Below are positions 8,370-16,345 of a DNA stretch of 64,000 nt, piece by piece. The stretch's first letter is position 1. Each line of letters begins with the position of its first letter. The position numbers and the translations under genes are program-made. The notes under the pieces were generated by a model. That model was given only the letters and a program-made list of their open reading frames with translations. It searched no databases and was not told the DNA's origin. The stretch lies in assembly GCF_030409795.1 (NCBI RefSeq), contig NZ_JAUFQN010000019.1, positions 1,116,001 to 1,180,000 of the forward strand. Reading direction: 5' to 3'. Origin of the DNA: Flavobacterium paronense. Lineage in GTDB: Bacteria; Bacteroidota; Bacteroidia; Flavobacteriales; Flavobacteriaceae.

Positions 8370-8377
8370 TATCTTTG
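8370..8377 (+). promoter_or_regulatory. TAnnTTTG box of the helicase gene, 4 nt from the ATG
   Basis: TATCTTTG lies directly before CCAA-ATG (ATG at 8382). With the usual 5-8 nt between this box and transcription start, the mRNA would begin at or inside the start codon, i.e. be leaderless. Confidence 0.55.
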
Positions 8378-8381
8378 CCAA

Positions 8382-9749
8382 ATGTATAAGAATCCACATT
8401 CCAACAATTTATTACTGAATTTAGGCATTGCTAGTCTAAACGAAATGCAGGAAACCGCTTCGGCTGCTATCCTGAATGATAACAATGTTTTATTGCTTTC
8501 GCCAACAGGATCAGGGAAAACATTGGCATTTTTACTTCCGATATTTGAAATGCTTAACGAGGATATCAATACCAGAGTGCAATGTTTAATTTTGGTTCCG
8601 TCACGCGAATTAGGATTACAGATTGAGCAGGTTTGGAAAAAGATGGGGACCAATTACAAAGTAAATGTATGCTATGGTGGCCATTCTATTGAAACTGAAA
8701 TTAAGAATTTGTCAAATCCACCAGCAGTTTTAATTGGAACGCCAGGCAGAATTGCGGATCATATCGAAAGAGGCACTTTCAAAACAGATTATATCGTAAC
8801 CTTGGTTTTGGATGAATTTGACAAATCTTTACAGCTTGGTTTTCACGAACAAATGTCATTTATCATATCGAAATTAACCAAGCTGAACAAACGTATTTTG
8901 GTTTCGGCAACGGCTGGAATTGAAATTCCGAGATACACACGGGTTGTGAATCCAACGGTTTTAGATTTTATTCCGAATAATGAAGAGAACACCAATCTTG
9001 ATAGGATGATGGTGGTATCGAAAGACAAAGACAAAATCAATTCGCTTTTCAATCTGATTTGTTCCTTAAAATCGGAATCGGCTATTGTCTTTTGCAATCA
9101 CCGTGATGCTGCCGAACGCATTAGTGATGCTTTAAACGAAAAAGGAATTTATGCAACGTATTATCATGGAGGCATGGATCAGGACGAAAGAGAGCGCGCT
9201 TTAATTCAGTTTAGAAATGGAAGCATGCCTTATTTGATTACAACCGATTTGGCTGCACGTGGTTTGGATATTCCCGAAATGAAACACGTGATTCATTATC
9301 ATTTACCATCCAAAGAAGACGAATTTACACACCGAAACGGAAGAACCGCCAGAATGTTAGCTTCGGGAACGGCTTATATCATTGCGCACGAAAGCGAAAA
9401 GAAAATGGAGTATATCGATTATGGAATGAAAGTCCTGAATGTCGAAAAATCGGTAACGCTACCAAAACCACCCGAGTTTCAAACCATCTACATCAGTGGC
9501 GGTAAAAAAAATAAACTGAATAAGATTGATATCGTTGGTTTCTTTTCTCAGAAAGGAAAACTGGAGAAAGGCGATTTGGGACTGATAGAAGTAAAGGATT
9601 TCATTTCGTTTGCCGCCGTAAAATCTAAAAAAGTAAAAGACTTACTGAACGCCATTCGAGATGAAAAAATGAAAGGGAAGAAGTTTAAAATTGAAGTGGC
9701 TCGAAAGGTTGTTAAGAAAGAGGAAGACCCTAAATCGGAGAAGTACTAA
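8382..9749 (+). CDS. DEAD-box-type ATP-dependent RNA helicase (DEFD variant)
   Basis: This 455-residue superfamily 2 helicase has motif I (SPTGSGKT), Ia (VPSRELGLQ), Ib (GTPGRI), motif II as DEFD instead of DEAD, motif III (SAT), IV (AIVFCNHRD), V (TTDLAARGLDIP) and VI (HRNGRTAR). A C-terminal region (about residue 375 on, KKNKLNKIDIVGFFSQKG) resembles the DbpA-type RNA-binding domain that targets 23S rRNA. The role is probably ribosome assembly or RNA remodelling. The DEFD box keeps the catalytic Asp-Glu. The start sits 4 nt after a TATCTTTG box, implying a leaderless transcript. Confidence 0.88.
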   Translation: MYKNPHSNNLLLNLGIASLNEMQETASAAILNDNNVLLLSPTGSGKTLAFLLPIFEMLNEDINTRVQCLILVPSRELGLQIEQVWKKMGTNYKVNVCYGGHSIETEIKNLSNPPAVLIGTPGRIADHIERGTFKTDYIVTLVLDEFDKSLQLGFHEQMSFIISKLTKLNKRILVSATAGIEIPRYTRVVNPTVLDFIPNNEENTNLDRMMVVSKDKDKINSLFNLICSLKSESAIVFCNHRDAAERISDALNEKGIYATYYHGGMDQDERERALIQFRNGSMPYLITTDLAARGLDIPEMKHVIHYHLPSKEDEFTHRNGRTARMLASGTAYIIAHESEKKMEYIDYGMKVLNVEKSVTLPKPPEFQTIYISGGKKNKLNKIDIVGFFSQKGKLEKGDLGLIEVKDFISFAAVKSKKVKDLLNAIRDEKMKGKKFKIEVARKVVKKEEDPKSEKY

Positions 9750-9857
9750 GGCTATAGGAATTATTTTTTATATTTGAGAAAGTATAAAGGCGAAATGAAT
9801 TTTTGTATGTGCAGCTGTTTTGGTTGTTTAGAAAATGTTTGTTTAGCATATATACAA

Positions 9858-10897
9858 GTTAGCAGCAAGCATTCGAAAAATCAGAAACATTAACAACAAC
9901 CTAAATGGAAAAATTAACGACAAGACAAACTTTACACGAACAAAAGTCATTGTGGATAATGGCTATTTATTTTATTCTAACTTTTTATTTTTTAGGTGTG
10001 TTTTCTTCAATGCACACAATGATTTATGCAGAGGTCGCTGCTGTTCATAAAAATTTCAACAATTTTATGATTACCTTAAATGCAGTTACCAGAATGCTCT
10101 ATTCCTTTATTCCTGTAATTATGGTATTAGCTGTACTTGGTTTATTTTGGTCACGTCCTAAAACATTTCCCTTGTGGTCTATTATTGTTTCTGCACTACT
10201 GTGTTTAATTTCAGTATCAAGTACTTTTTATATAATCCTTCCGCTGCAATCAAAACTTTCACTTTATGGGTTTAATACGCAGGTATATCAAAATTTATTG
10301 AGTTCAAGTCTTTACTTTCAAATATTTCCTGCTGTGATGCAAGTAGTAATAGCCATCTTTTTATTAAATAGATTTTTAAGCGATAGTAAGTTTTTAGGAC
10401 GTTGGTTTTTTATCATCATATTTACTTGTTCTTACTTTACACTAGGATCATCGCAAGTGGAGGGATTTATAAATTATCCTATTTGGCTTTCGGTTGATTT
10501 ATCTGACTGGGTAGGTTTTAGAGATGTGATAAAGAATTTAGATGCACCATACTTATTTTTCATTGCTGTTTTACCTTTATTTCTTTTCATTCCGATGTTT
10601 TGGTATAGACCAAAGGGAATTCCAAAATACTATGTTGCCGTTTACGGAGCTAGTTTATTTTGGATAATTGCTATAACAATTATTTATTTTCTACCGCACA
10701 TTCAAATTCCACTGACTGACAATAAAGAAAACACAAAATCATTAATTGAGGAATTGATGAAAAATGATTTTCTATTAAGAATGCTATATGCAATAGGCTA
10801 TTTCATTATTCCAGTAGCTATGTTTTTTAAAATTGGAGACAAAAAAATAACTGAAAATATAGTTGAATAACCAATTGCACACGTGCCAGCTGCTAAC
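9858..10897. repeat. inverted 9-bp repeat flanking the membrane-protein gene
   Basis: GTTAGCAGC at 9858-9866 and its exact complement GCTGCTAAC at 10889-10897 flank the gene at 9905-10870. The wider context also matches: CAAGTTAGCAGC on the left against GCTGCTAACACTTG on the right, one inserted base. The arrangement is reminiscent of a mobile cassette, but no integrase or canonical recombination site is present. Confidence 0.5.
9905..10870 (+). CDS. polytopic membrane protein, unknown function
   Basis: The 321-residue protein has about eight hydrophobic helices: near residues 18-40, 68-90, 97-120, 140-160, 168-185, 212-235, 240-265 and 295-310. There is a short polar N terminus and a basic/acidic tail. 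I do not recognise the family. No catalytic or transporter signature is obvious. It stands alone in plus orientation, 155 bp after the helicase gene and followed by 647 bp of repeat-rich non-coding DNA. Together with the following serine hydrolase it looks like accessory content inserted between housekeeping genes. No clear ribosome binding site or TAnnTTTG box was found. Confidence 0.7.
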   Translation: MEKLTTRQTLHEQKSLWIMAIYFILTFYFLGVFSSMHTMIYAEVAAVHKNFNNFMITLNAVTRMLYSFIPVIMVLAVLGLFWSRPKTFPLWSIIVSALLCLISVSSTFYIILPLQSKLSLYGFNTQVYQNLLSSSLYFQIFPAVMQVVIAIFLLNRFLSDSKFLGRWFFIIIFTCSYFTLGSSQVEGFINYPIWLSVDLSDWVGFRDVIKNLDAPYLFFIAVLPLFLFIPMFWYRPKGIPKYYVAVYGASLFWIIAITIIYFLPHIQIPLTDNKENTKSLIEELMKNDFLLRMLYAIGYFIIPVAMFFKIGDKKITENIVE

Positions 10898-11517
10898 ACT
10901 TGCTAAAACTTATGGCTAGTTTTTCGGTATATTGTTCGTTTACTTTTCATAACTTCGCTTGGTCGGTTATGGAAAAAAAGATTTCCATAAGCCGCCACAA
11001 GCTCTAGCAAGGAAAAGTTATGCGTCAGGTTTCAGGACCAAATCTCCTTGGCTAGAAAGTAAAAACTATGGAAAAAGTTTAAAAGAGAATGGAAAACTTT
11101 GAAACGAAACGGGAAAAGTTTGAAAGAGAATGGGAAAGTTCTGAAATGACATAGGAAAACTTTGAAACGAAACGGGAAAAGTTTGAAAGAGAATGGGAAA
11201 GTTCTGAAATGACATGGGAAAACTTTGAAACGAAATGGGAAAAGTTTGAAAGAGAATGGGAAAGTTCTGAAATGACATGGAAAAACTTTGAAACGTGATG
11301 GAGAAAGTTTGAAAATTAGAAGATGATAAAAAATATAAACCCGAACGCATAACAGCCATTTCTCACAATTGCGAATTTTGTGGTAAGTTCACGTTTCGCA
11401 ATAATTTTTATCTTTAACAGAAAATAAAAAGTTCCGAAGCTCGCAATTGCTTGAGGCTGATGAACGTTACCATAAATTATTTACGAGCACTAAAACAATA
11501 CCATATTCATTTAAAAA
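10871..11517. other. 647-bp repeat-rich spacer
   Basis: No credible gene. The first part holds imperfect dyads (CTTGCT/AGCAAG, CTTATGG/CCATAAG, TTTTCATAAC/GTTATGGAAAA at about 10900-11012). An inverted pair GTTATGCG (11018-11025) / CGCATAAC (11346-11353) encloses the 63-bp minisatellite. The remainder to 11517 is an AT-rich leader of the serine hydrolase gene with no recognised promoter box. Confidence 0.7.
11056..11310. repeat. 63-bp minisatellite made of three 21-bp subunits
   Basis: About four copies of a 63-bp unit; CTTTGAAACG recurs at 11097, 11160, 11223 and 11286, exactly 63 bp apart. Each unit consists of three related 21-bp subunits starting GGGAAA or GGAAAA followed by an A/T-rich half. 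The minus strand stays open as phenylalanine-rich heptads (FQSFPMS, FQNFPIL, FQTFPVS). The plus strand encodes heptads such as KFEREWE but is broken by TAG and TGA. I treat the array as non-coding; its period is a multiple of three, so a coding origin cannot be excluded. Confidence 0.9.
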
Positions 11518-12777
11518 ATGATAAAAAAAATTTTATTGGGAATATTGGCAATTCTAATTTTCTCTTGCGAGGCAAAGAAAAAAGGACATTCTGATGCGTT
11601 TATTAAAACACAAAATGAGTTAACTAAAAAATTGACAGCGCTTTCTAAAAAAACTTGTCTTAATGGATTTGGAGTTGCCTTGGTTAATGATAAAGAAATT
11701 CTATATCAGAATGGTTTTGGAATTGCAAATGTGGAAAAAGGTGAAGAATATACTGAAAATACTATTCAGAACATTGCGTCTGTTTCCAAAACATTTATTG
11801 GAATCTCCATTTTAAAAGCACAAGAATTAGGCAAACTAAAATTGGACGACCCAATAAATAAATATTTGCCGTTTAAAATTGAAAACCCAAAATATAAAAA
11901 CAGCCAGATTACCATAAGACAACTTGTTACGCACACTTCTTCTATTATAGATAATGAAGAATATATGCACCGAGCATGGGTATTAAATGACACCATAGAT
12001 TTAGAAAAAAATTTAAAAATTGATATTGGTGTATGCAAATTTAGTGCACCAGCAACTGCTGTTTCAATGGAAGATTTTCTTAAAAATGTTTTAACCCAAA
12101 ATGGTAAATGGTTCAAACCAAATACATTTTCCGACCATAAACCAGGTGACATTTATGAATATTCAAATATGGGTGCTACTTTAGCTGCATTAGTTTTGGA
12201 AAAAGCTACCGGAGAAAAATTTGATGCATTTACAGTGAAATATATTTTGAAACCTTTAAAAATGGAAAGTACAGGTTGGGGTTTAGGTTCAATAGATATA
12301 AAAAAGCATTCAAGATTATACAGTGACAAAAAAACCGCCTATCCCTTTTATAAGTGTGTTACCTATCCTGATGGAAGTATTATAACATCAAGTAGCGATA
12401 TGAGTAACTATATTTTTGAACTCATGAAAGGTTATGTTGGTAAAGGAACATTATTAAGTAAAAGTAGTTACAAAGAGTATTTTAAGCCTCAACTCAAAGC
12501 TGAAAATTTTATTAACAGAAATACTGATATATATAGTGATGAGTATAACACAGGCATAAATATGGGATTTAGTTCAGCTGGGAACTTTGGCCATTATGGC
12601 GGTGATCCGGGCATCAGTTCAGGTATTTGGTTTACTCCAAAAAGTAAAACAGGTCGCTACTTTATAACAAATACAGATTGGGATGAAAAAGTGAGGGTCA
12701 AAAATCAAATCGCTATTTATGGATTACTTGATGAGTATTTAGCAAAATTAAATAAATTGAGTAAAGCTGAAAAATAG
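11518..12777 (+). CDS. class C beta-lactamase-family serine hydrolase, lipoprotein
   Basis: The 419-residue protein starts with a lipoprotein signal (MIKKILLGILAILIFSC, lipobox Cys17) and continues as a penicillin-binding-protein-like serine hydrolase. It has the SxxK motif SVSK with nucleophile Ser88, the second motif YSN in YEYSNMGA, and the third motif HYG in HYGGDPG near residue 361. The family includes class C beta-lactamases, D-aminopeptidases and esterases; the presence of motifs does not tell the substrate. It is likely anchored in the periplasm or on the surface. The gene is isolated between repeat-rich spacers and may be accessory. Not to be read as a resistance gene without assay. 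Confidence 0.85.
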   Translation: MIKKILLGILAILIFSCEAKKKGHSDAFIKTQNELTKKLTALSKKTCLNGFGVALVNDKEILYQNGFGIANVEKGEEYTENTIQNIASVSKTFIGISILKAQELGKLKLDDPINKYLPFKIENPKYKNSQITIRQLVTHTSSIIDNEEYMHRAWVLNDTIDLEKNLKIDIGVCKFSAPATAVSMEDFLKNVLTQNGKWFKPNTFSDHKPGDIYEYSNMGATLAALVLEKATGEKFDAFTVKYILKPLKMESTGWGLGSIDIKKHSRLYSDKKTAYPFYKCVTYPDGSIITSSSDMSNYIFELMKGYVGKGTLLSKSSYKEYFKPQLKAENFINRNTDIYSDEYNTGINMGFSSAGNFGHYGGDPGISSGIWFTPKSKTGRYFITNTDWDEKVRVKNQIAIYGLLDEYLAKLNKLSKAEK

Positions 12778-12847
12778 TACTACCATTTACAGCGGTTTAG
12801 TTTCGCTCTATTCCCTTTCGGTCATGTGTAGCAACTGCAACTAAAAA

Positions 12848-13309
12848 CTACTTCTTCACCACCACACTATCCGGTACCAAAACCGTATAATCGCCACCAT
12901 TTCTAATCACATCACGAACAATGCTTGAAGAAATATAAGAAGTTTTAGAAGCGGTTAAAAGGAAAACTGTTTCAATTTTTGACAATCTTCTGTTAGTGTG
13001 CGCAATGGCTTTTTCAAATTCAAAATCGGCAGGATTTCGCAAACCACGCAGAATAAAATCGGCATCTAATTTTCGGCACAAGTCAATAGTCAGCCCTTCA
13101 TAAGTAATCACCGTTACTTTGGGTTCGTCTTTGAAAGCATCTTCAACAAACTTTTTTCGGTCTTCGAGTGAAAACATGTATTTTTTATCAGAGTTGATTC
13201 CAATGGCAACAATTACTTCATCAAAAAGCGAAATGCCTCTTTTGATAATATCATAATGACCATTAGTGATTGGGTCAAACGAACCTGGGAAAACGGCTTT
13301 TCTTTTCAT
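12848..13309 (-). CDS. coaD: pantetheine-phosphate adenylyltransferase
   Basis: This 153-residue nucleotidyltransferase makes dephospho-CoA from 4'-phosphopantetheine and ATP, the penultimate step of CoA synthesis. The N-terminal GSFDPITNGHYDII motif (T/HxGH type), the RGLRN motif and the conserved C-terminal KTSYISSSIVRDV are visible, and the length is typical. It follows ddl on the same strand after 87 bp that contain a 7-bp tandem array, and is probably co-transcribed. Confidence 0.96.
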   Translation of the reverse strand: MKRKAVFPGSFDPITNGHYDIIKRGISLFDEVIVAIGINSDKKYMFSLEDRKKFVEDAFKDEPKVTVITYEGLTIDLCRKLDADFILRGLRNPADFEFEKAIAHTNRRLSKIETVFLLTASKTSYISSSIVRDVIRNGGDYTVLVPDSVVVKK

Positions 13310-13313
13310 TTTG

Positions 13314-13341
13314 TTATCTGTTATCTGTTATCTGTTATCTG
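13314..13341. repeat. 7-bp tandem repeat (TTATCTG x4)
   Basis: Four exact TTATCTG units lie between coaD and ddl, followed by an inverted-looking ACAACAGACAAC stretch up to 13384. The repeat sits in the untranslated space of the ddl-coaD unit. Confidence 0.9.
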
Positions 13342-13396
13342 TTAAAAGTTGTACAACAGACAACTCAGAACCGACAACAGACAACGTTTTACTTTT

Positions 13397-14380
13397 TTAA
13401 ATCGATTTTCTTTCTAAAGCTAATTCAATTGAGTTAGTAAATAAATCTTCCAGCGAAATTCCGGCTGCTTTCGCTTGTTGCGGAATCAAACTTTCGGTTG
13501 TTAGTCCCGGAATGGTATTCATTTCTAACATAAAAGGTTCTCCGTCTACCAGTATAAATTCACTTCTTGAAAAGCCACTCATTTTTAAAATTGTGTAAGC
13601 TTTTTTTGCTACAGTTCTAATTTTTGCTGCAATGTCTTCTGATATTCTGGCTGGCGTTATTTCCTGAGATTTTCCAAGATATTTGGCTTCGTAATCAAAG
13701 AAATCATTTTCGGAAACAATTTCTGTTATAGGTAAAACTACGATTTCTCCTTTGTAATTTATCACACCAACAGAAACTTCGGTTCCGTCTAGAAAGCTTT
13801 CGATGATTATTTCATTGTCTTCTCTATAGGCATTGGCAATGGCAAACAAAAGTTCGTCTTTGGTTTTTACTTTAGTGATTCCAAAACTAGAACCCGATTT
13901 GTTTGGTTTGACAAAACAAGGTAAACCCACTTTTTCCAGAATTTCATCCTGCTTGATTTCGTCACCAAGATTTAAGTAATAGGAGGTAGCCGATTTTATT
14001 CCGTAAGGCTTCAAAACCGATAATAAATCACGCTTATTAAAGGTCAATGCCGCTTGGTAATAATCGCAGGAGTTTTGTGGAATTCCAAGCAATTCAAAAT
14101 AGGCCTGCATCAGTCCATCTTCGCCCGGCGTTCCGTGAATAGCATTAAACACACAATCAAAAGTTATTTTTTCATTGTTTACGGTAACTGAAAAATCATT
14201 TTTATCAATTGGAAATTCGGTATCATTGTCATCAACATAAACCCATTTATCTTTGAAAATGTGAATGCGGTATCCGGTAAATTTTGTTTTGTCTAAATTT
14301 TGATATACTACGTTTCCACTTGTTAACGATATTTTGTATTCGCTGGAATAACCGCCCATGATGATGGCAATTTTTTTCAT
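13397..14380 (-). CDS. ddl: D-alanine--D-alanine ligase
   Basis: The 327-residue ATP-grasp enzyme couples two D-Ala for peptidoglycan precursor synthesis in the cytoplasm. Diagnostic features are the N-terminal MGGYSSEYKISLTSG loop, FNAIHGTPGEDGLMQ, the ATP-grasp strand PCFVKPNKSGSSFGI, and the metal-binding end FMLEMNTIPGLT. Length is usual. The ATG at 14380 is preceded on the minus strand by a TAATTTTG promoter box (14411-14404). The PASTA-protein gene diverges across a 267-bp repeat-filled spacer, and coaD follows on the same strand. Confidence 0.96.
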   Translation of the reverse strand: MKKIAIIMGGYSSEYKISLTSGNVVYQNLDKTKFTGYRIHIFKDKWVYVDDNDTEFPIDKNDFSVTVNNEKITFDCVFNAIHGTPGEDGLMQAYFELLGIPQNSCDYYQAALTFNKRDLLSVLKPYGIKSATSYYLNLGDEIKQDEILEKVGLPCFVKPNKSGSSFGITKVKTKDELLFAIANAYREDNEIIIESFLDGTEVSVGVINYKGEIVVLPITEIVSENDFFDYEAKYLGKSQEITPARISEDIAAKIRTVAKKAYTILKMSGFSRSEFILVDGEPFMLEMNTIPGLTTESLIPQQAKAAGISLEDLFTNSIELALERKSI

Positions 14381-14403
14381 ATGTACTTTGCTATTAGGTA
14401 AAG

Positions 14404-14411
14404 CAAAATTA
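14404..14411 (-). promoter_or_regulatory. TAnnTTTG promoter box of ddl
   Basis: TAATTTTG on the minus strand, 24 bp before the ddl ATG. No clear TTTG was seen at the usual distance upstream. Confidence 0.45.
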
Positions 14412-14424
14412 TCATTTTTTTTGT

Positions 14425-14618
14425 TAGATAAGGCTACGCCTCTTAGATTTTTAGATTGTTAGATACGGCTTTGCCTTTAGATTGTTAGATTATTGATTAT
14501 TAGATATTTCTAACTGTCTAAGAGCGAAGCGTATCTATAGTTCTAATAATCTAACAGCGAAGCGTTTCTAAAAGCCCCAAGCGCACATCTAAAAATCTAA
14601 GAGCGAAGCGTATCTTTT
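14425..14618. repeat. intergenic dyad repeat between ddl and the PASTA gene
   Basis: The spacer consists of interspersed TTAGAT words and three AGCGAAGCGT copies. A perfect 17-bp inverted repeat (CTCTTAGATTTTTAGAT at 14440-14456, complement at 14587-14603) closes a region with further imperfect pairing, so it could extrude as a long hairpin. It separates two divergent promoters. Confidence 0.8.
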
Positions 14619-14621
14619 TTA

Positions 14622-14629
14622 TATCTTTG
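14622..14629 (+). promoter_or_regulatory. TAnnTTTG promoter box of the PASTA-rluA unit
   Basis: TATCTTTG, 18 bp before the ATG at 14648, would give a short leader of about 10 nt. Confidence 0.5.
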
Positions 14630-14647
14630 TGCAAATTAAATTTCTTT

Positions 14648-15265
14648 ATGAGTTTACGAGCGTATTTGACAAGTCGAGTTTTTTTTGCCCAGATTCTTGC
14701 CGCTATGGCTATTGTTGCCGCTATCGCGTATTTATTTTTTCATTGGATAACCTTTACCACACATCACGGACAGGAAATTACAGTTCCAGATTTGGCCCGA
14801 CTTTCTGCTGAACAGGCGGAAGAAAAATTAGCGGCTATCGATTTAGATTATATAATTCTGGATACGGTTGATTTCAAACCTGATTTTCCAAAGTTGACTA
14901 TTGTAGAGCAAGAACCAAAAGCGGGTGCTAAAGTAAAAGAAGGCAGAAAGATTTACATCAAAATAAATGCTTCAAAATTTACGATGGTTACCTTGCCCGA
15001 TTTGATTGAGAAGACCTATCGTCAGGCGGTTCCAACATTAGAAGCTGTTGGCTTGTTAGAAGGAACCATTACCTATAAACCTTACTTAGGAAAAGATATG
15101 GTTCTGGAATTGCGTTTGAATGGAAAAAAATTAAAAGCGGGTGATAAGGTTTTGAAATCATCCAGAATTGATTTGGTTTTGGGAGACGGGAAAATTACTT
15201 ATGAGGAAACGGTTGATACTACAGCTGTTGATACTACTCAAATGCAACCATTAGATGGACAATAA
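14648..15265 (+). CDS. membrane-anchored PASTA-domain protein
   Basis: The 205-residue protein has one N-terminal transmembrane helix (about residues 12-36) and then at least two PASTA-like modules. These begin at EITVPDLARLSAEQAEEKL and at TMVTLPDLIEKTYRQAV, each followed by a K-x-G...I-x-I strand. The tail is Thr/Val-rich. PASTA domains bind peptidoglycan stem peptides or muropeptides; here there is no kinase or transpeptidase domain. Divergent ddl supports a link to the cell wall. The ATG at 14648 fits the upstream TATCTTTG box. The stop overlaps the start of the pseudouridine synthase gene by 11 bp, so the two are translationally coupled. Confidence 0.85.
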   Translation: MSLRAYLTSRVFFAQILAAMAIVAAIAYLFFHWITFTTHHGQEITVPDLARLSAEQAEEKLAAIDLDYIILDTVDFKPDFPKLTIVEQEPKAGAKVKEGRKIYIKINASKFTMVTLPDLIEKTYRQAVPTLEAVGLLEGTITYKPYLGKDMVLELRLNGKKLKAGDKVLKSSRIDLVLGDGKITYEETVDTTAVDTTQMQPLDGQ

Positions 15266-16301
15266 TAGCGATAATACTCCCGAATTAGAAGAAGAAGAAT
15301 TATTTGAACACCACCGACATGTTGCTGACAAAGGGCAATCGTTGTTGCGCGTAGATAAATTCCTGATGCAATTAGTTGCGAATGCTACTCGGAATAAAAT
15401 TCAGAAAGCTGCTGATGACGGAAATATCTGGGTGAATGATGTTCCGGTAAAATCGAGTTACCGGGTCAAACCTTTTGATGTGGTCCGGGTTATGCTGTCT
15501 CATCCGCCATTTGAAAATTTGGTACTTCCTGAAAATATTCCACTTGATATTGTTTATGAAGACGATTCGTTATTACTTATAAATAAACCTCCAGGACTTG
15601 TGGTTCATCCCGGACACGGAAATTATACAGGAACATTGGTTAATGCTTTGGCTTTTCATTTTGAAAATCTACCAAAGAACTCGAGTGACCGGCCTGGTTT
15701 GGTTCATCGAATAGACAAAAACACTTCCGGCCTTTTGGTCATTGCCAAAACCGAGCAAGCCATGACACATTTGGCAAAGCAATTTGAAGATAAAACTTCG
15801 GAGCGTGAATATATTGCGTTGGTTTGGGGAAATGTAAAAGAAGACGAAGGAACCATTGAAGGTAATATTGCAAGACACGTGAAAGACAGAATGCAAATGG
15901 CCGTTTTTCCTGAAGGAGATACAGGTAAACATGCGGTTACTCATTATAAAGTTTTGGAACGTTTTAGTTATGTTACTTTGGTTTCCTGCAAATTAGAAAC
16001 GGGAAGAACACATCAAATTAGGGTGCATATGAAATATATTGGGCACACTTTATTTAATGATGAGCGTTATGGAGGCGATTTGATATTGAAAGGAACCACT
16101 TTTACCAAATACAAGCAGTTTATAGACAATTGTTTTAAGACGTTACCAAGACAAGCATTACACGCAAAAACGTTAGGTTTTACGCATCCGGTAACAAAAG
16201 AATTTATGTCCTTTGATACTGAACTGCCTCAAGACATGAAAGATTGTATTGAGAAATGGCGGAACTATGCCAAGTCTGGTTTGACAGAGAATGAAGAATA
16301 A
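15255..16301 (+). CDS. RluA-family pseudouridine synthase (RluD-like)
   Basis: The 348-residue enzyme has an N-terminal S4 RNA-binding domain (RVDKFLMQLVANATRNKIQ) and the RluA catalytic motif HRIDKNTSGLL with the catalytic Asp near residue 154, followed by GRTHQIRVH. It isomerises specific uridines to pseudouridine in large-subunit rRNA; the RluD assignment rests on domain layout and length only. It overlaps the PASTA gene by 11 bp and ends before a hairpin terminator at 16302-16325. Confidence 0.92.
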   Translation: MDNNSDNTPELEEEELFEHHRHVADKGQSLLRVDKFLMQLVANATRNKIQKAADDGNIWVNDVPVKSSYRVKPFDVVRVMLSHPPFENLVLPENIPLDIVYEDDSLLLINKPPGLVVHPGHGNYTGTLVNALAFHFENLPKNSSDRPGLVHRIDKNTSGLLVIAKTEQAMTHLAKQFEDKTSEREYIALVWGNVKEDEGTIEGNIARHVKDRMQMAVFPEGDTGKHAVTHYKVLERFSYVTLVSCKLETGRTHQIRVHMKYIGHTLFNDERYGGDLILKGTTFTKYKQFIDNCFKTLPRQALHAKTLGFTHPVTKEFMSFDTELPQDMKDCIEKWRNYAKSGLTENEE

Positions 16302-16325
16302 AAAAGCCCCTTAAAGGAGCTTTTA
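16302..16325. terminator. bidirectional hairpin terminator between the rluA-type gene and lgt
   Basis: AAAAGCCCC and GGAGCTTTT form a 9-bp stem with one mismatch around TTAAA, flanked by A and T runs on either side. It lies between two convergent genes. Confidence 0.75.
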
Positions 16326-16345
16326 AAAAATATCATTTTTAAGGT

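Noticed and set aside
10871..11060. Integron attC site after the membrane-protein gene
   Set aside because: GCTGCTAAC and GTTATGCG do not satisfy the RYYYAAC/GTTRRRY core and no integrase is in the window.
11066..11359. Minus-strand 97-residue ORF of FQxFP heptads
   Set aside because: It is produced by the 63-bp minisatellite and has no promoter or signal; kept only as a finding about the repeat.
11518..12777. Beta-lactam resistance gene
   Set aside because: Class C serine-hydrolase motifs are shared with many esterases and peptidases; nothing in the sequence shows lactamase activity.
14532..14541. CTATAGTTC resembling the acetate-locus element
   Set aside because: It is part of the TTAGAT/AGCGAAGCG repeat block and lacks the TTTAGCAAT half, so it is a chance match.
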